A DNA stretch of 64,000 nt, taken from assembly GCA_038206235.1 (NCBI GenBank), contig JBBRBB010000002.1, positions 1-64,000 of the forward strand, written 5' to 3'. This document shows positions 51,901 to 59,742 of the stretch, one piece after another; position 1 is the stretch's first letter, and each line of letters begins with the position of its first letter. The DNA is from JBBRBB01 sp038206235. Its GTDB lineage: Bacteria > Bacteroidota > Bacteroidia > Chitinophagales > Chitinophagaceae. The notes beneath the pieces were generated by a model. The model was given only the letters and a program-made list of their open reading frames with translations. It did not search any database and was not told the origin of the DNA. Both the position numbers and the translations under genes were made by a program.

Positions 51901-53322
51901 GAAGGAACAAAAAATCGCTTTCGTGCCGTGATTATGACAGGCGCCGTACCTGCACTTGGTTTTTTACCAATGATAATTTCAACAAGTGCAGGGGCAGAAG
52001 TACAAAAGCCTTTGGCAACAGTTGTTATCGGTGGATTGATTACAGCTACGCTTCTTACATTAATTGTTTTACCTGCCTTGTATGCAATCTTTTCAAAAAA
52101 GAAAAAAATAAATACCAAGCCTGTAATAAGTACTGCTATAGTGATTGCAATTCTAATTACATCGCTTTCAGTAAAGGCACAAGTAACTAACCGCATTCCT
52201 GTAAACGTGGCTATTGATTCAGCATTTAAAAATAACCTTCAATACCAGGTTAATAAATTACAAATTAACCGCTCTGCTTTAGAAAGAAAAACAGCTTATG
52301 AAATTCCTAAGACCGGTGTGTTTGCAGAGAATGAAGACATACAGCCAAATGACAATGGAGTGCTAAAGATTGGAATCTCCCAAAATATTGAATGGTTTGG
52401 TTTGTATAAAGCAAGAAGAAATTATTTTGATGAACAAATGAAGTATTATGAAATTAATACTGCTGCAATAAATGCTGAACTCAGGAGAAATATTCGTACA
52501 GCATATTACCAGCTATGGTATTTACAAGAAAGGCAAAAGCTGTTTCAGCATCTCGATAGCATTTATACTTCTATGTATGATGCCGCAAAACTTCGGGTAC
52601 GCACCGGCGAAGCAGCAGGACTTGACAGCATTGCAGCCGAAGCAAGAATGAAAGAGCTGCAGGCAATGTTGAAACAAACCGGAAATGAAATGTACATACA
52701 GCAAGAGGCTCTTAGGCAAATGTTGAATGCAAAAGAAATTATTATACTGCCATTAGATTTACAGTTAGAGAAACTTGCAATACCGAAATTATTGGTTGAC
52801 ACACTTCACCCCTTGCTTGGATTACAAAAACAAAATATAAACATTGCAAATGCAAACGTTGCCGTTCAGCGAAACACAAACAAGCCCGAATTTTCAGGTC
52901 GTTTCTTTTCTCAAAGATTGTATGGTGTAAAAAATCCTTATTCTGGTTTTTCAGTAGCAGCAGCTATTCCATTGTTTGGTGCATCTGCATATAAAAACAA
53001 AGTGAGAGCAGCACAGGCACAAGTATCAGTTCAGCAAAAGCAATTGGAATATCAGGCACAAACATTTAATACGCAAAGAGCACAGGCTTTAAGCGAAATT
53101 GAAAGAGCGCAAATCCTGCTTCGCTTTTATGAAACAACAGGCTTGCGGCAGGCTGATGAAATTATTAAAGCAGCTTCTATCGCCTATCGTGCAGGAGAAA
53201 TAGGCTTTGCTGAGCTAAACCAGTTTCTCACACAAGCTATTGACATCCGTAAAAATTATTTAGATAATCTCAACCAGTATAATCAGTCAGTCATTCAATA
53301 CAATTATTTGATTAACCAGTAA
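48991..53322 (+). CDS. CusA/CzcA-type RND metal efflux pump fused to a TolC-like domain
   Basis: This 1443-residue fusion has an RND pump in residues 1-1035 (LPIDAVPDITNNQVQVITLP, GAIDFGIIVDGAVIIVEAVV with the proton-relay Asp, TLEEGDFAFESALPEGSSLT, FGVSVLNGIVLIDYF). From residue 1061, after a membrane or signal-like segment (TAIVIAILITSLSVKAQ), a TolC-type outer-membrane factor follows (ALERKTAYEIPKTGVFAENE, ARRNYFDEQMKYYEI, SEIERAQILLRFYETTGLRQ). The pump usually exports Cu(I)/Ag(I) or Zn/Co/Cd. Copper is favoured because a copper-binding protein gene follows. How the C-terminal part reaches the outer membrane is unclear; cleavage is possible. The adaptor gene follows after 11 bp. Confidence 0.95.
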   Translation: MFHRLINFSIKNKLVIGLMTLALIAYGVYSVKQLPIDAVPDITNNQVQVITLPATLATQEVEQFVTYPIERSMATLPDVVEIRSISRFGLSVITIVFKDNVNIYFARQLVLERLKEAESQIPPGSGEPELAPVSSGLGEIYQYIIHPKKGYEDKFSAMDLRTLQDWIVSRQLLGTPGVAEVNSIGGYLKQYEVAIDPDRLKAMNVTIPEVFTALKKNNENTGGAYIDKKPNAYFIRGLGLANDLDDVGKIVIKTNANSIPVLIRDVATPQIGNAIRYGSMTRNGQGEVVGGIVMMLKGANSSQVVKAVKEKIPQIQKSLPEGVEIEPFLDRTNLVDRAIHTVAENLILGFLIVVFVLILFLGNFRAGLIVASVIPLAMLFAVIMMNIFGVSGNLMSLGAIDFGIIVDGAVIIVEAVVHRIYFSKHHHAGVNILSRSQMDNEVSEASGQIVHSSSFGQIIILIVYLPILALVGIEGKMFKPMAQTVSFAILGAFILSVTYLPMVTSLFLSRRTKHKENFSDRLMKKLHQLYEPIIRFTLKNKWKVVSISVAAFIASFFIFKSLGGEFIPTLEEGDFAFESALPEGSSLTQSVETYTMLEKILLKFPETKEVISKIGSAEIPTDPMPASSGDITVLLKDKKEWTTAHSREELADTMTKALHNIPGVFAEASQPIQLRFNELISGVRQDVAVKIFGENMDTLSAYAQKTANVIRTIKGTAEPRAEATKGLPQITIHYNRDKMAGYGVNVEDLNQIVRTAFAGESAGLIFENERRFDLVVRLQNQSRRDIEDVRNLYIPLPSGEQVPLQQLATIDYEIGPAQITREDAKRRISIGFNVPFRDIKSAVKELQEKLNKEVKLPPGYYFSYGGQFQNLEEASKRLSIAVPVALIMIFVLLFFAFGDIKQCLLVFSAIPLSAIGGILALWIAGMPFSVSAGIGFIALFGVSVLNGIVLIDYFNQLEKQGVTDISQRVFEGTKNRFRAVIMTGAVPALGFLPMIISTSAGAEVQKPLATVVIGGLITATLLTLIVLPALYAIFSKKKKINTKPVISTAIVIAILITSLSVKAQVTNRIPVNVAIDSAFKNNLQYQVNKLQINRSALERKTAYEIPKTGVFAENEDIQPNDNGVLKIGISQNIEWFGLYKARRNYFDEQMKYYEINTAAINAELRRNIRTAYYQLWYLQERQKLFQHLDSIYTSMYDAAKLRVRTGEAAGLDSIAAEARMKELQAMLKQTGNEMYIQQEALRQMLNAKEIIILPLDLQLEKLAIPKLLVDTLHPLLGLQKQNINIANANVAVQRNTNKPEFSGRFFSQRLYGVKNPYSGFSVAAAIPLFGASAYKNKVRAAQAQVSVQQKQLEYQAQTFNTQRAQALSEIERAQILLRFYETTGLRQADEIIKAASIAYRAGEIGFAELNQFLTQAIDIRKNYLDNLNQYNQSVIQYNYLINQ

Positions 53323-53333
53323 AGTAATTATAA

Positions 53334-54509
53334 ATGAAAAGGAAATTTTTAATGTTTCAAATCGTATTAAGCATTCTGCTGTTCATATCGTGCAGCGGTA
53401 AACAGAGTTCTGATACAGAAACAAAAGAGGAATCACAACAGCAAAATAAAACACCAGCCAATATAGTATCCTTAACGCCTGAGCAGGTAAAATCAATAGG
53501 GATAGAATATGGAACTATCCAGCAAAAAAATCTAAACAATTCTATTAAGGTAAACGGAGTGCTTACAGTTCCCAATCAAAATAAGGCAACCATAACTTCC
53601 TTATTTCCGGGCACAATACGAAGCCTTACAGTTCAGCCGGGAAACTCCGTTCATAAAGGTGAAACAATTGCGGTTATTGTTAATCCTGAATTAGTGCAGG
53701 TGCAGCAGCAATATTTATCAGTAAACTCTAAAATAAATTTAGCGCAATTAGAATATGACCGTCAGAAAATGTTAGTAGAAGGTAATGCAGGTGCAAGAAA
53801 AAATCTGCAGCAGGCAGAAACCGAACTAACAACATTGAGAGCAGAAAAGGCAGGACTGCAAAAGCAATTATCTACACTGGGCATTTCACCTTCAAGAGTA
53901 ACTAACGGTAATATTATTTCTTCTTTATCTGTACAAAGTCCTATCAGCGGCACGGTTAGTAAAGTAAATGCTCAAATAGGAACTTATGTTGACGCAAGCA
54001 CAGCAATTGCAGAAGTGGTTAATAATTCACAGCTTCATCTTGACCTGTTTGTTTATGAAAAAGATTTACCAAAAGTATCCGCCGGACAAACCATACACTT
54101 TACCCTTACCAACAACCCCGGAAAAGAATATGATGCATCTATATATTCTATCGGCACTTCATTTGAAGACCAATCCAAAACAATCTTAGTTCATGCATCA
54201 GTTAAGGGTGATAAAACGGGATTAATTGAGGGCATGAATGTTACAGCAATAATCAGTATTGGTACAAGCCTGTCTCCTGCTATACCTGACGAAGCAATAA
54301 TAAGTTATCAAAGTAAGGATTACATTTTTGTTATGACTGATGCTAAAGATGAAATTTCTTTTAAAAGAATTGAAGTTGTAAAAGGAGTTAGTGACCTGGG
54401 CTATACAGAGATTAAACTTTTGGAAGATATTCCTGCTGATGCAAAAGTAGTTGTCAAGGGAACATTTTTTTTATTAGCGAAAATGACAAATGCTGGCGAG
54501 GAAGAATAA
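53334..54509 (+). CDS. RND efflux periplasmic adaptor lipoprotein (CusB/CzcB type)
   Basis: This 391-residue protein has a lipobox-type signal (IVLSILLFISCSG). The adaptor layout follows: a beta-barrel and lipoyl half (IKVNGVLTVPNQNKATITSL, RSLTVQPGNSVHKGETIAVI), an alpha-helical hairpin (VQQQYLSVNSKINLAQLEYD, ARKNLQQAETELTTLRAEKA), the second lipoyl half (SLSVQSPISGTVSKVNAQIG) and a membrane-proximal domain (GTFFLLAKMTNAGEEE at the end). No N-terminal metal-binding extension is evident. It should link the pump to the outer-membrane channel. Confidence 0.93.
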   Translation: MKRKFLMFQIVLSILLFISCSGKQSSDTETKEESQQQNKTPANIVSLTPEQVKSIGIEYGTIQQKNLNNSIKVNGVLTVPNQNKATITSLFPGTIRSLTVQPGNSVHKGETIAVIVNPELVQVQQQYLSVNSKINLAQLEYDRQKMLVEGNAGARKNLQQAETELTTLRAEKAGLQKQLSTLGISPSRVTNGNIISSLSVQSPISGTVSKVNAQIGTYVDASTAIAEVVNNSQLHLDLFVYEKDLPKVSAGQTIHFTLTNNPGKEYDASIYSIGTSFEDQSKTILVHASVKGDKTGLIEGMNVTAIISIGTSLSPAIPDEAIISYQSKDYIFVMTDAKDEISFKRIEVVKGVSDLGYTEIKLLEDIPADAKVVVKGTFFLLAKMTNAGEEE

Positions 54510-54599
54510 TGTTTGAGGTAAAAAAATAATCCTCATGACATTGCTAAATTTTAATTTCTTAAAAAGTATCTTATTTATTCATTCATAAAATCAAATAAA

Positions 54600-54971
54600 A
54601 TGGAACATCAACAAATGGGTCATCATCATTCAGGGCACAAACATGAAGCTCTTATTCAAACACTTTTAGATTGTGCTTCGGCTTGCGAAAACTGTGGCGC
54701 TTCCTGTCTTGACGAAGAGGACGTAACACCAATGGCGCATTGCATTGAGTTAGACAGGGATTGTGCTGAAATATGTTTTCTTGGTGCAAAATTATTATTG
54801 AGAGATAGTGAGATTTCTCATAAGTTCTTGGTGATTTGCGAAGAAGCATGTCGTGAATGTGCTTCAGAATGTAGTAAACATGAACATGAGCATTGTAAAA
54901 AATGCGCAGAAGAATGTAGAAAATGTGCTGACGCCTGCCATCAGCATCATGGTCAAACACATATGGAGTAA
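54600..54971 (+). CDS. Cys-rich four-helix copper-binding protein (DUF326/Csp-like)
   Basis: This 123-residue protein has 16 Cys in helix-like spacing: LLDCASACENCGASC, HCIELDRDCAEIC, ICEEACRECASECSKH and CKKCAEECRKCADACHQHH, framed by His-rich ends (MGHHHSGHKHE, HHGQTHME). This is the DUF326/Csp copper-storage pattern of a four-helix bundle that packs many Cu(I) ions inside. No signal peptide is present, so it should be cytoplasmic. It follows the efflux genes by 90 bp and ends in a clear terminator, so it probably closes the operon. Confidence 0.9.
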   Translation: MEHQQMGHHHSGHKHEALIQTLLDCASACENCGASCLDEEDVTPMAHCIELDRDCAEICFLGAKLLLRDSEISHKFLVICEEACRECASECSKHEHEHCKKCAEECRKCADACHQHHGQTHME

Positions 54972-54981
54972 AGGTAGAATC

Positions 54982-55010
54982 AAACCTCCTGCTTCAACAG
55001 GAGGTTTTTA
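54982..55010 (+). terminator. Rho-independent terminator after the copper-binding gene
   Basis: AAACCTCCTG pairs with CAGGAGGTTT in a 10-bp stem with a 6-base loop (CTTCAA), followed by a short T-run. It lies 10 bp after the stop codon and ends the metal-efflux operon. Confidence 0.85.
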
Positions 55011-55213
55011 AAAAAATTATTAGTGAAGCATTTTTTTTACATAACACTTTGCATGATTTTGTTCACATTTGCAATTGATTTTTATTCCCTGTTTCACGGC
55101 TATTTCTATAGCTCAACTCCTTCCGTTCTTTGTAAATACCACTACCCTTGTTCTTGTAATAATCTATATTTTACTATTGTTAAATAGAAAGAAAAATTTA
55201 AAAAGAAAGATAC

Positions 55214-56482
55214 ATGAGCAATACAAAAGGCTTTTTAGCAAAAATTAAAAAATTCGGTAAGATTTTAGGTCCGGGTTTAATTACAGGTGCAAGTCATGAC
55301 GACCCCTCAGGTATTGCAACATATTCACAGGCAGGTGCGGGTTTTGGCTTTGCCACACTATGGACTGCGTTACTCACTTTTCCTCTTATGGCAGCTATAC
55401 AAGGAATGTGTGCCCGTATTGGCTTAGTAACTAAGTCAGGACTTACTCATACATTAAAAACTCATTACCCTAAAAGAATTCTTTATGTAATGATGCTTTT
55501 CAGCTTTCCTGCTATTACATTAAATATTGGTGCAGACATACAAGGAATGGGAGCCGTTGCCAATCTGCTTTTGCCCTCAGTTCCTGATTATCTGTTTAGT
55601 ATAGTATTTACTGCTTTGCTCGTTTACATCATTATAAAATATCCTTACGAAAAACTTGCAAGAATATTAAAATGGCTTTGCCTTGCAGTGTTATTATATT
55701 TGATAGTCCCTTTCCTGATTAAGCTTGACTGGTTACTTGTTTTTAAGAGCGCATTCATTCCGGTAATTCATTTCAATAAAGATTTCTTTTCAATCTTAGT
55801 AGCCATTCTCGGCACAACCATTTCTCCTTATTTATTTTTCTGGCAAGCCACGATGGAAGCAGAAGATTTTAACCACGATGCAAATAAAGTAGTGGTAGAT
55901 AAACGAATACTCAGCGATATGAAAACTGATGTAAATCTTGGGATGTTTTTTTCTAACTTGGTTATGTTTTTTATTATTCTTACTACAGGGGCTGTTTTAT
56001 TTAATGCAGGTATTCACAAAATCGCTACAGTTGAACAGGCAGCCAAAGCATTAGAACCGTTGGCAGGCAAGTTCGCTTATGTTCTTTTTTCAGTAGGTGT
56101 TCTTGGCACAGGCTTTCTGGCTATTCCTGTTTTAGGAGGCTCCCTGTCTTACATTATGGCAGAAACATTTAATTGGAAAGAAGGACTTGATAAAAAATTT
56201 TGGCAGGCAAAACCGTTTTATATTACAATGATAACATCCCTTGTAATAGGGCTATGCCTTAACTTCATTGGTGTATCACCCATTCAGGTACTCATTTATA
56301 CTGCCATTCTTTACGGATTAACTGCTCCGGTTTTGATTGCCGTTATTCTACACATTTGTAATAATAAAAAGGTAATGAAGAAGTTTACTAACAACAAATT
56401 ACAAAACGTATTAGGCTTTATTACACTTATTCTGATGACTGCAGCCGCGATTGCCTTACTGTATTTTCAAATAGCGGGTTAA
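55214..56482 (+). CDS. NRAMP-related divalent metal transporter
   Basis: This 422-residue membrane protein has about 11 helices. The N-terminal metal-site motif reads GPGLITGASHDDPSGIATYS; the canonical DPGN of Mn/Fe NRAMPs is DPSG here, and the helix-6 region is ISPYLFFWQATMEAED rather than the usual A-M-PH segment. These changes are seen in divergent bacterial NRAMP homologues, some of which carry Mg2+ rather than Mn2+. Uptake of a divalent ion with protons is the family role; the ion is uncertain. The P-type ATPase gene follows after 42 bp. Confidence 0.88.
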   Translation: MSNTKGFLAKIKKFGKILGPGLITGASHDDPSGIATYSQAGAGFGFATLWTALLTFPLMAAIQGMCARIGLVTKSGLTHTLKTHYPKRILYVMMLFSFPAITLNIGADIQGMGAVANLLLPSVPDYLFSIVFTALLVYIIIKYPYEKLARILKWLCLAVLLYLIVPFLIKLDWLLVFKSAFIPVIHFNKDFFSILVAILGTTISPYLFFWQATMEAEDFNHDANKVVVDKRILSDMKTDVNLGMFFSNLVMFFIILTTGAVLFNAGIHKIATVEQAAKALEPLAGKFAYVLFSVGVLGTGFLAIPVLGGSLSYIMAETFNWKEGLDKKFWQAKPFYITMITSLVIGLCLNFIGVSPIQVLIYTAILYGLTAPVLIAVILHICNNKKVMKKFTNNKLQNVLGFITLILMTAAAIALLYFQIAG

Positions 56483-56524
56483 TAATTAAGAAATTAAAAA
56501 AATCCAACAGAATAAACTTATTTA

Positions 56525-59047
56525 ATGGAAAAAATAAAAATCAATCTCGACATAGTATTACCTGATGTTCCTGATGAAAAAGATGCTTGTGTGCTGCGTA
56601 TTATTTCTGCAATGGGAAATAAAAAAGGTATAGAGAAAGTACACGTTGTGCCCGAAACGGAAGAAACAAAAGCACAGCTTTGCTTTCACTACAATCCTGA
56701 TGAAATTTCAATAGAGCAGGTTCAAAAACTTGCAGAGAAGGCAGGTGCTGCAATCACAGAAAGATACGGGCATCTTTTAATAGAAGTTAGAGGCATTCGT
56801 TATGTAAGACATGCACGTGTTATAGAATTTAGTTTGAGAGATGTTAAGGGTGTGCTCTCAGTTTCAGTTTCTGCAACGGGATGGATAAACATTGAGTTCG
56901 ACCAGCATGAAATCAATTCCCAAAAGATTTACAGGCAGTTGAAAAAATTAGGTTTACAGGTAGTTTCACCAGAAGTAATCACTGGAGAACACAAGCATGT
57001 GCATATTCCTAAGGAAGAATTACATGTCGAAGAAAAAGAGCACAAAAAACATGAACATAAACATGAGAAAGAAGAACATGACCATGAAACAGAACATGGT
57101 CAGAGGCATTCACACGGCGGCATATTTGGCGAAAAAACGGAACTCATTTTTGCTATCATTTGCGGTGCTTTATTGACTATCGGTTTCGGGTTATCATTCG
57201 TAAAAAACATATCAAATATTGTCCCTGTTATCTTTTATGTGGGTGCATATTTTTTAGGTGGTTTTTATACTACTAAAGAAGCCATTGAGGGAATATCAAA
57301 AGGAGATTTTGAAATAGACTTCTTAATGCTTATTGCCGCTATTGGTGCAGCCATATTAGGACAATGGGCAGAAGGTTCATTGTTATTATTCTTATTCAGT
57401 CTCGGTCATTCATTAGAGCATTATGCAATGGAAAAAGCAAGAAAATCTATTGCAGCATTAACAGAATTAGCACCCAAAACAGCCTTACTAAAAAACGGTA
57501 ACGATGTAAAAGAAGTAAAGATTGAAGAACTAAAGGCAGGTGATGTAATTGTTGTAAAACCAAACTCAAAAATTTCAGCCGACGGCATTGTAGTAAATGG
57601 TAACAGCAGTGTAAATCAAGCACCCATTACAGGCGAAAGTATACCTGTTGATAAAACACCTGTTGAAGATTTAAATATGGATATAAATAATGCAGATAAG
57701 GTAGATGCTAAATACAGGGTGTTTGCAGGCTCTATAAATGGTGGGGAGGCATTGGAAATTAAAGTAAGTAAAGTAGCTGCTAATTCCACAATAGCACGTT
57801 TAGTAAAAATGGTAAATGAAGCACAAACACAAAAATCACCGACACAAAACTTCACTGATAAATTAGAAAAGTATTATGTACCGGCTGTTCTTATTTTAGT
57901 GGGGCTGTTGCTGTTTGCTTTTTTGATTATTGATGAACCTTTCAGCCAAAGTTTTTATAGAGCAATGGCAGTACTCGTTGCAGCAAGCCCTTGTGCATTG
58001 GCTATATCAACACCAAGTGCAGTGTTAAGCGGCGTAGCAAGAGCAGCAAGAGGCGGTGTATTAATAAAAGGCGGAAAACCTTTGGAAGAATTGGGCTCAC
58101 TTACTGCAATAGCATTTGATAAGACAGGAACGCTTACAGAAGGCAAACCAAAGCTCACCGGCGTATACCCATTAAATGGAATATCCGAAGAACAGTTGTT
58201 GCAGATAGTTATTCCCGTAGAAAAACTTAGCGACCATCCATTGGCAGCAGCTATTGTAAAAGGTGGTTTGGAAAAAATAAAAAAAGATGTGCAACCTGCA
58301 AACAATGTACAAGCAATTACAGGTCGTGGCGTAAAAGCAGATTATGAAAACACCATTATTCATATTGGCAATAAAGAACTGTTTACTGAAAAGAACAATC
58401 AATTACCCGATGACATAAAAAACAAATCGGAGGATTTGGAAAGTCAGGGCAATACAACAATGATTGTTCAGCAAAATGATAAATACATTGGCATTATTAC
58501 TTTAATGGATATAGCCCGGCAGGATGCAAAAGAAACATTGGCACAGCTAAATAAATTAGGCATTCGCAAAATGATTATGCTCACAGGCGATAATCAAAAA
58601 GTAGCGGAAGCCATTGCAAAAGAATTAGGCATAACCGAAGCAATGGGCAACCTTCTTCCCGAACAAAAAATTGAAGCGATTGATAAATTGAAAGCATCAG
58701 AAAAGAAAGTAGCAATGGTAGGTGATGGTGTAAATGATGCTCCTGCAATGGCAAAAAGTACAGTAGGTATTGCAATGGGGGCAGCCGGTTCGGATGTTGC
58801 ATTAGAAACAGCAGATATAGCATTAATGGCAGACAAACTAAGCAACCTTCCATTTGCCATAGGACTAAGTAAAAAAGCCCATGGTATCATCAAACAAAAT
58901 CTAATCATAAGTTTAGGAATGGTCGCCATTCTTATACCACTAACAATTACCGGTTATGCAACCATTGGTCCGGCAGTTATTGGACACGAAGGGTCAACTT
59001 TAGTAGTTGTGTTTAATGCGTTGCGTTTATTAGCTTACAAAAAGTAA
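56525..59047 (+). CDS. P1B-4-like heavy-metal P-type ATPase with His-rich N-terminus
   Basis: This 840-residue protein has an N-terminal part of two degenerate ferredoxin-like domains (1-150) without a CxxC, then a His/Glu/Lys-rich stretch (about 157-198). The pump core shows GESIPVDKTP (actuator), SPCALAIS in the membrane (about 487), DKTGTLTEGKP (phosphorylated Asp about 531), MLTGDNQKVAEAIAKELGI and GDGVNDAPAMA. SPC instead of CPC, with HEGSTLVVV in the last helices, is the signature of P1B-4 ATPases (Co2+, Zn2+ or Fe2+ export). With the NRAMP gene it may balance uptake and export. Confidence 0.92.
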   Translation: MEKIKINLDIVLPDVPDEKDACVLRIISAMGNKKGIEKVHVVPETEETKAQLCFHYNPDEISIEQVQKLAEKAGAAITERYGHLLIEVRGIRYVRHARVIEFSLRDVKGVLSVSVSATGWINIEFDQHEINSQKIYRQLKKLGLQVVSPEVITGEHKHVHIPKEELHVEEKEHKKHEHKHEKEEHDHETEHGQRHSHGGIFGEKTELIFAIICGALLTIGFGLSFVKNISNIVPVIFYVGAYFLGGFYTTKEAIEGISKGDFEIDFLMLIAAIGAAILGQWAEGSLLLFLFSLGHSLEHYAMEKARKSIAALTELAPKTALLKNGNDVKEVKIEELKAGDVIVVKPNSKISADGIVVNGNSSVNQAPITGESIPVDKTPVEDLNMDINNADKVDAKYRVFAGSINGGEALEIKVSKVAANSTIARLVKMVNEAQTQKSPTQNFTDKLEKYYVPAVLILVGLLLFAFLIIDEPFSQSFYRAMAVLVAASPCALAISTPSAVLSGVARAARGGVLIKGGKPLEELGSLTAIAFDKTGTLTEGKPKLTGVYPLNGISEEQLLQIVIPVEKLSDHPLAAAIVKGGLEKIKKDVQPANNVQAITGRGVKADYENTIIHIGNKELFTEKNNQLPDDIKNKSEDLESQGNTTMIVQQNDKYIGIITLMDIARQDAKETLAQLNKLGIRKMIMLTGDNQKVAEAIAKELGITEAMGNLLPEQKIEAIDKLKASEKKVAMVGDGVNDAPAMAKSTVGIAMGAAGSDVALETADIALMADKLSNLPFAIGLSKKAHGIIKQNLIISLGMVAILIPLTITGYATIGPAVIGHEGSTLVVVFNALRLLAYKK

Positions 59048-59100
59048 ATCCATTATGTGGACAGATAACAACTAAACTGCGGGTTAAACACGTTTTTTTT

Positions 59101-59229
59101 CATTGTGCATCTGCATATCCATCTTGACGTTAAAAATTTAGTTGTAGAATATATCACCATCTTTTTATCTTTACTCAACAGCGGTTAGCCGGGCTTGACG
59201 GAACACAGAATACCCGTACTTCGCCAAGC
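59101..59229 (+). repeat. 128-bp dispersed repeat (copy 2)
   Basis: Partner of 8689-8816 in the same orientation. It starts 54 bp after the ATPase stop codon and has no coding character. Confidence 0.65.
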
Positions 59230-59241
59230 CCTGAACGATAG

Positions 59242-59270
59242 CGGTCAGACGGCTCCCAGCCTTAAGACCG
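59242..59270. repeat. GGTCAGACGGCTT palindrome (copy 3)
   Basis: CGGTCAGACGGCT pairs with AGCCTTAAGACCG with mismatches. It lies 12 bp after the dispersed repeat and 64 bp before the OsmC gene. Confidence 0.55.
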
Positions 59271-59333
59271 GTACAACTTTATGTTTATGTATAAAGAATT
59301 TTACAGGAGTTCATTTCATGTAAAAATAATTGT

Positions 59334-59741
59334 ATGACGGCAACCGTAATATGGAAAGAAGGTCTTGCATTCAAAGGTGAATCAAATAATCATTGGGTAA
59401 ATGTTGATACACCTGTTGATGGCGGCGGCAGCAATACAGGCATGAACCCAAAGCAATTGTTACTTGTTTCCATTTGCGGATGCACAGGAATGGATGTGGT
59501 GGGTATTTTAAAAAAAATGAAAGTTCCGTACACGCAGTTAACAATAATTGCAGAAGCAGAACAAACGCATGATGACCCTAAAGTGTTTAAGTACGTAAAT
59601 CTTATTTATAAAACTGATGTAAAGGAAAATGATTTAGATAAATTGAAAAAAGCTATTGAGCTTTCTCAAACCAAATACTGCGGCGTTAGCATCATGATAA
59701 AAAAACATTGCCCTATCAATTATACAATCGAGTTGATATAG
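59334..59741 (+). CDS. OsmC-family peroxidase-like protein
   Basis: This 135-residue protein follows the OsmC/Ohr pattern: ATVIWKEGLAFKGESNNHWV, DGGGSNTGMNPKQLLLVSIC, GCTGMDVVGIL and the C-terminal KYCGVSIMIKKHCPI. Two active-site Cys, in GCTGMD and KYCGVS, are consistent with thiol-based reduction of organic hydroperoxides. It is short, as for the YhfA/OsmC subgroup. Cytoplasmic. Its 3' end almost touches the 3' end of the opposite gene (1 bp apart). Confidence 0.88.
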   Translation: MTATVIWKEGLAFKGESNNHWVNVDTPVDGGGSNTGMNPKQLLLVSICGCTGMDVVGILKKMKVPYTQLTIIAEAEQTHDDPKVFKYVNLIYKTDVKENDLDKLKKAIELSQTKYCGVSIMIKKHCPINYTIELI

Positions 59742-59742
59742 T

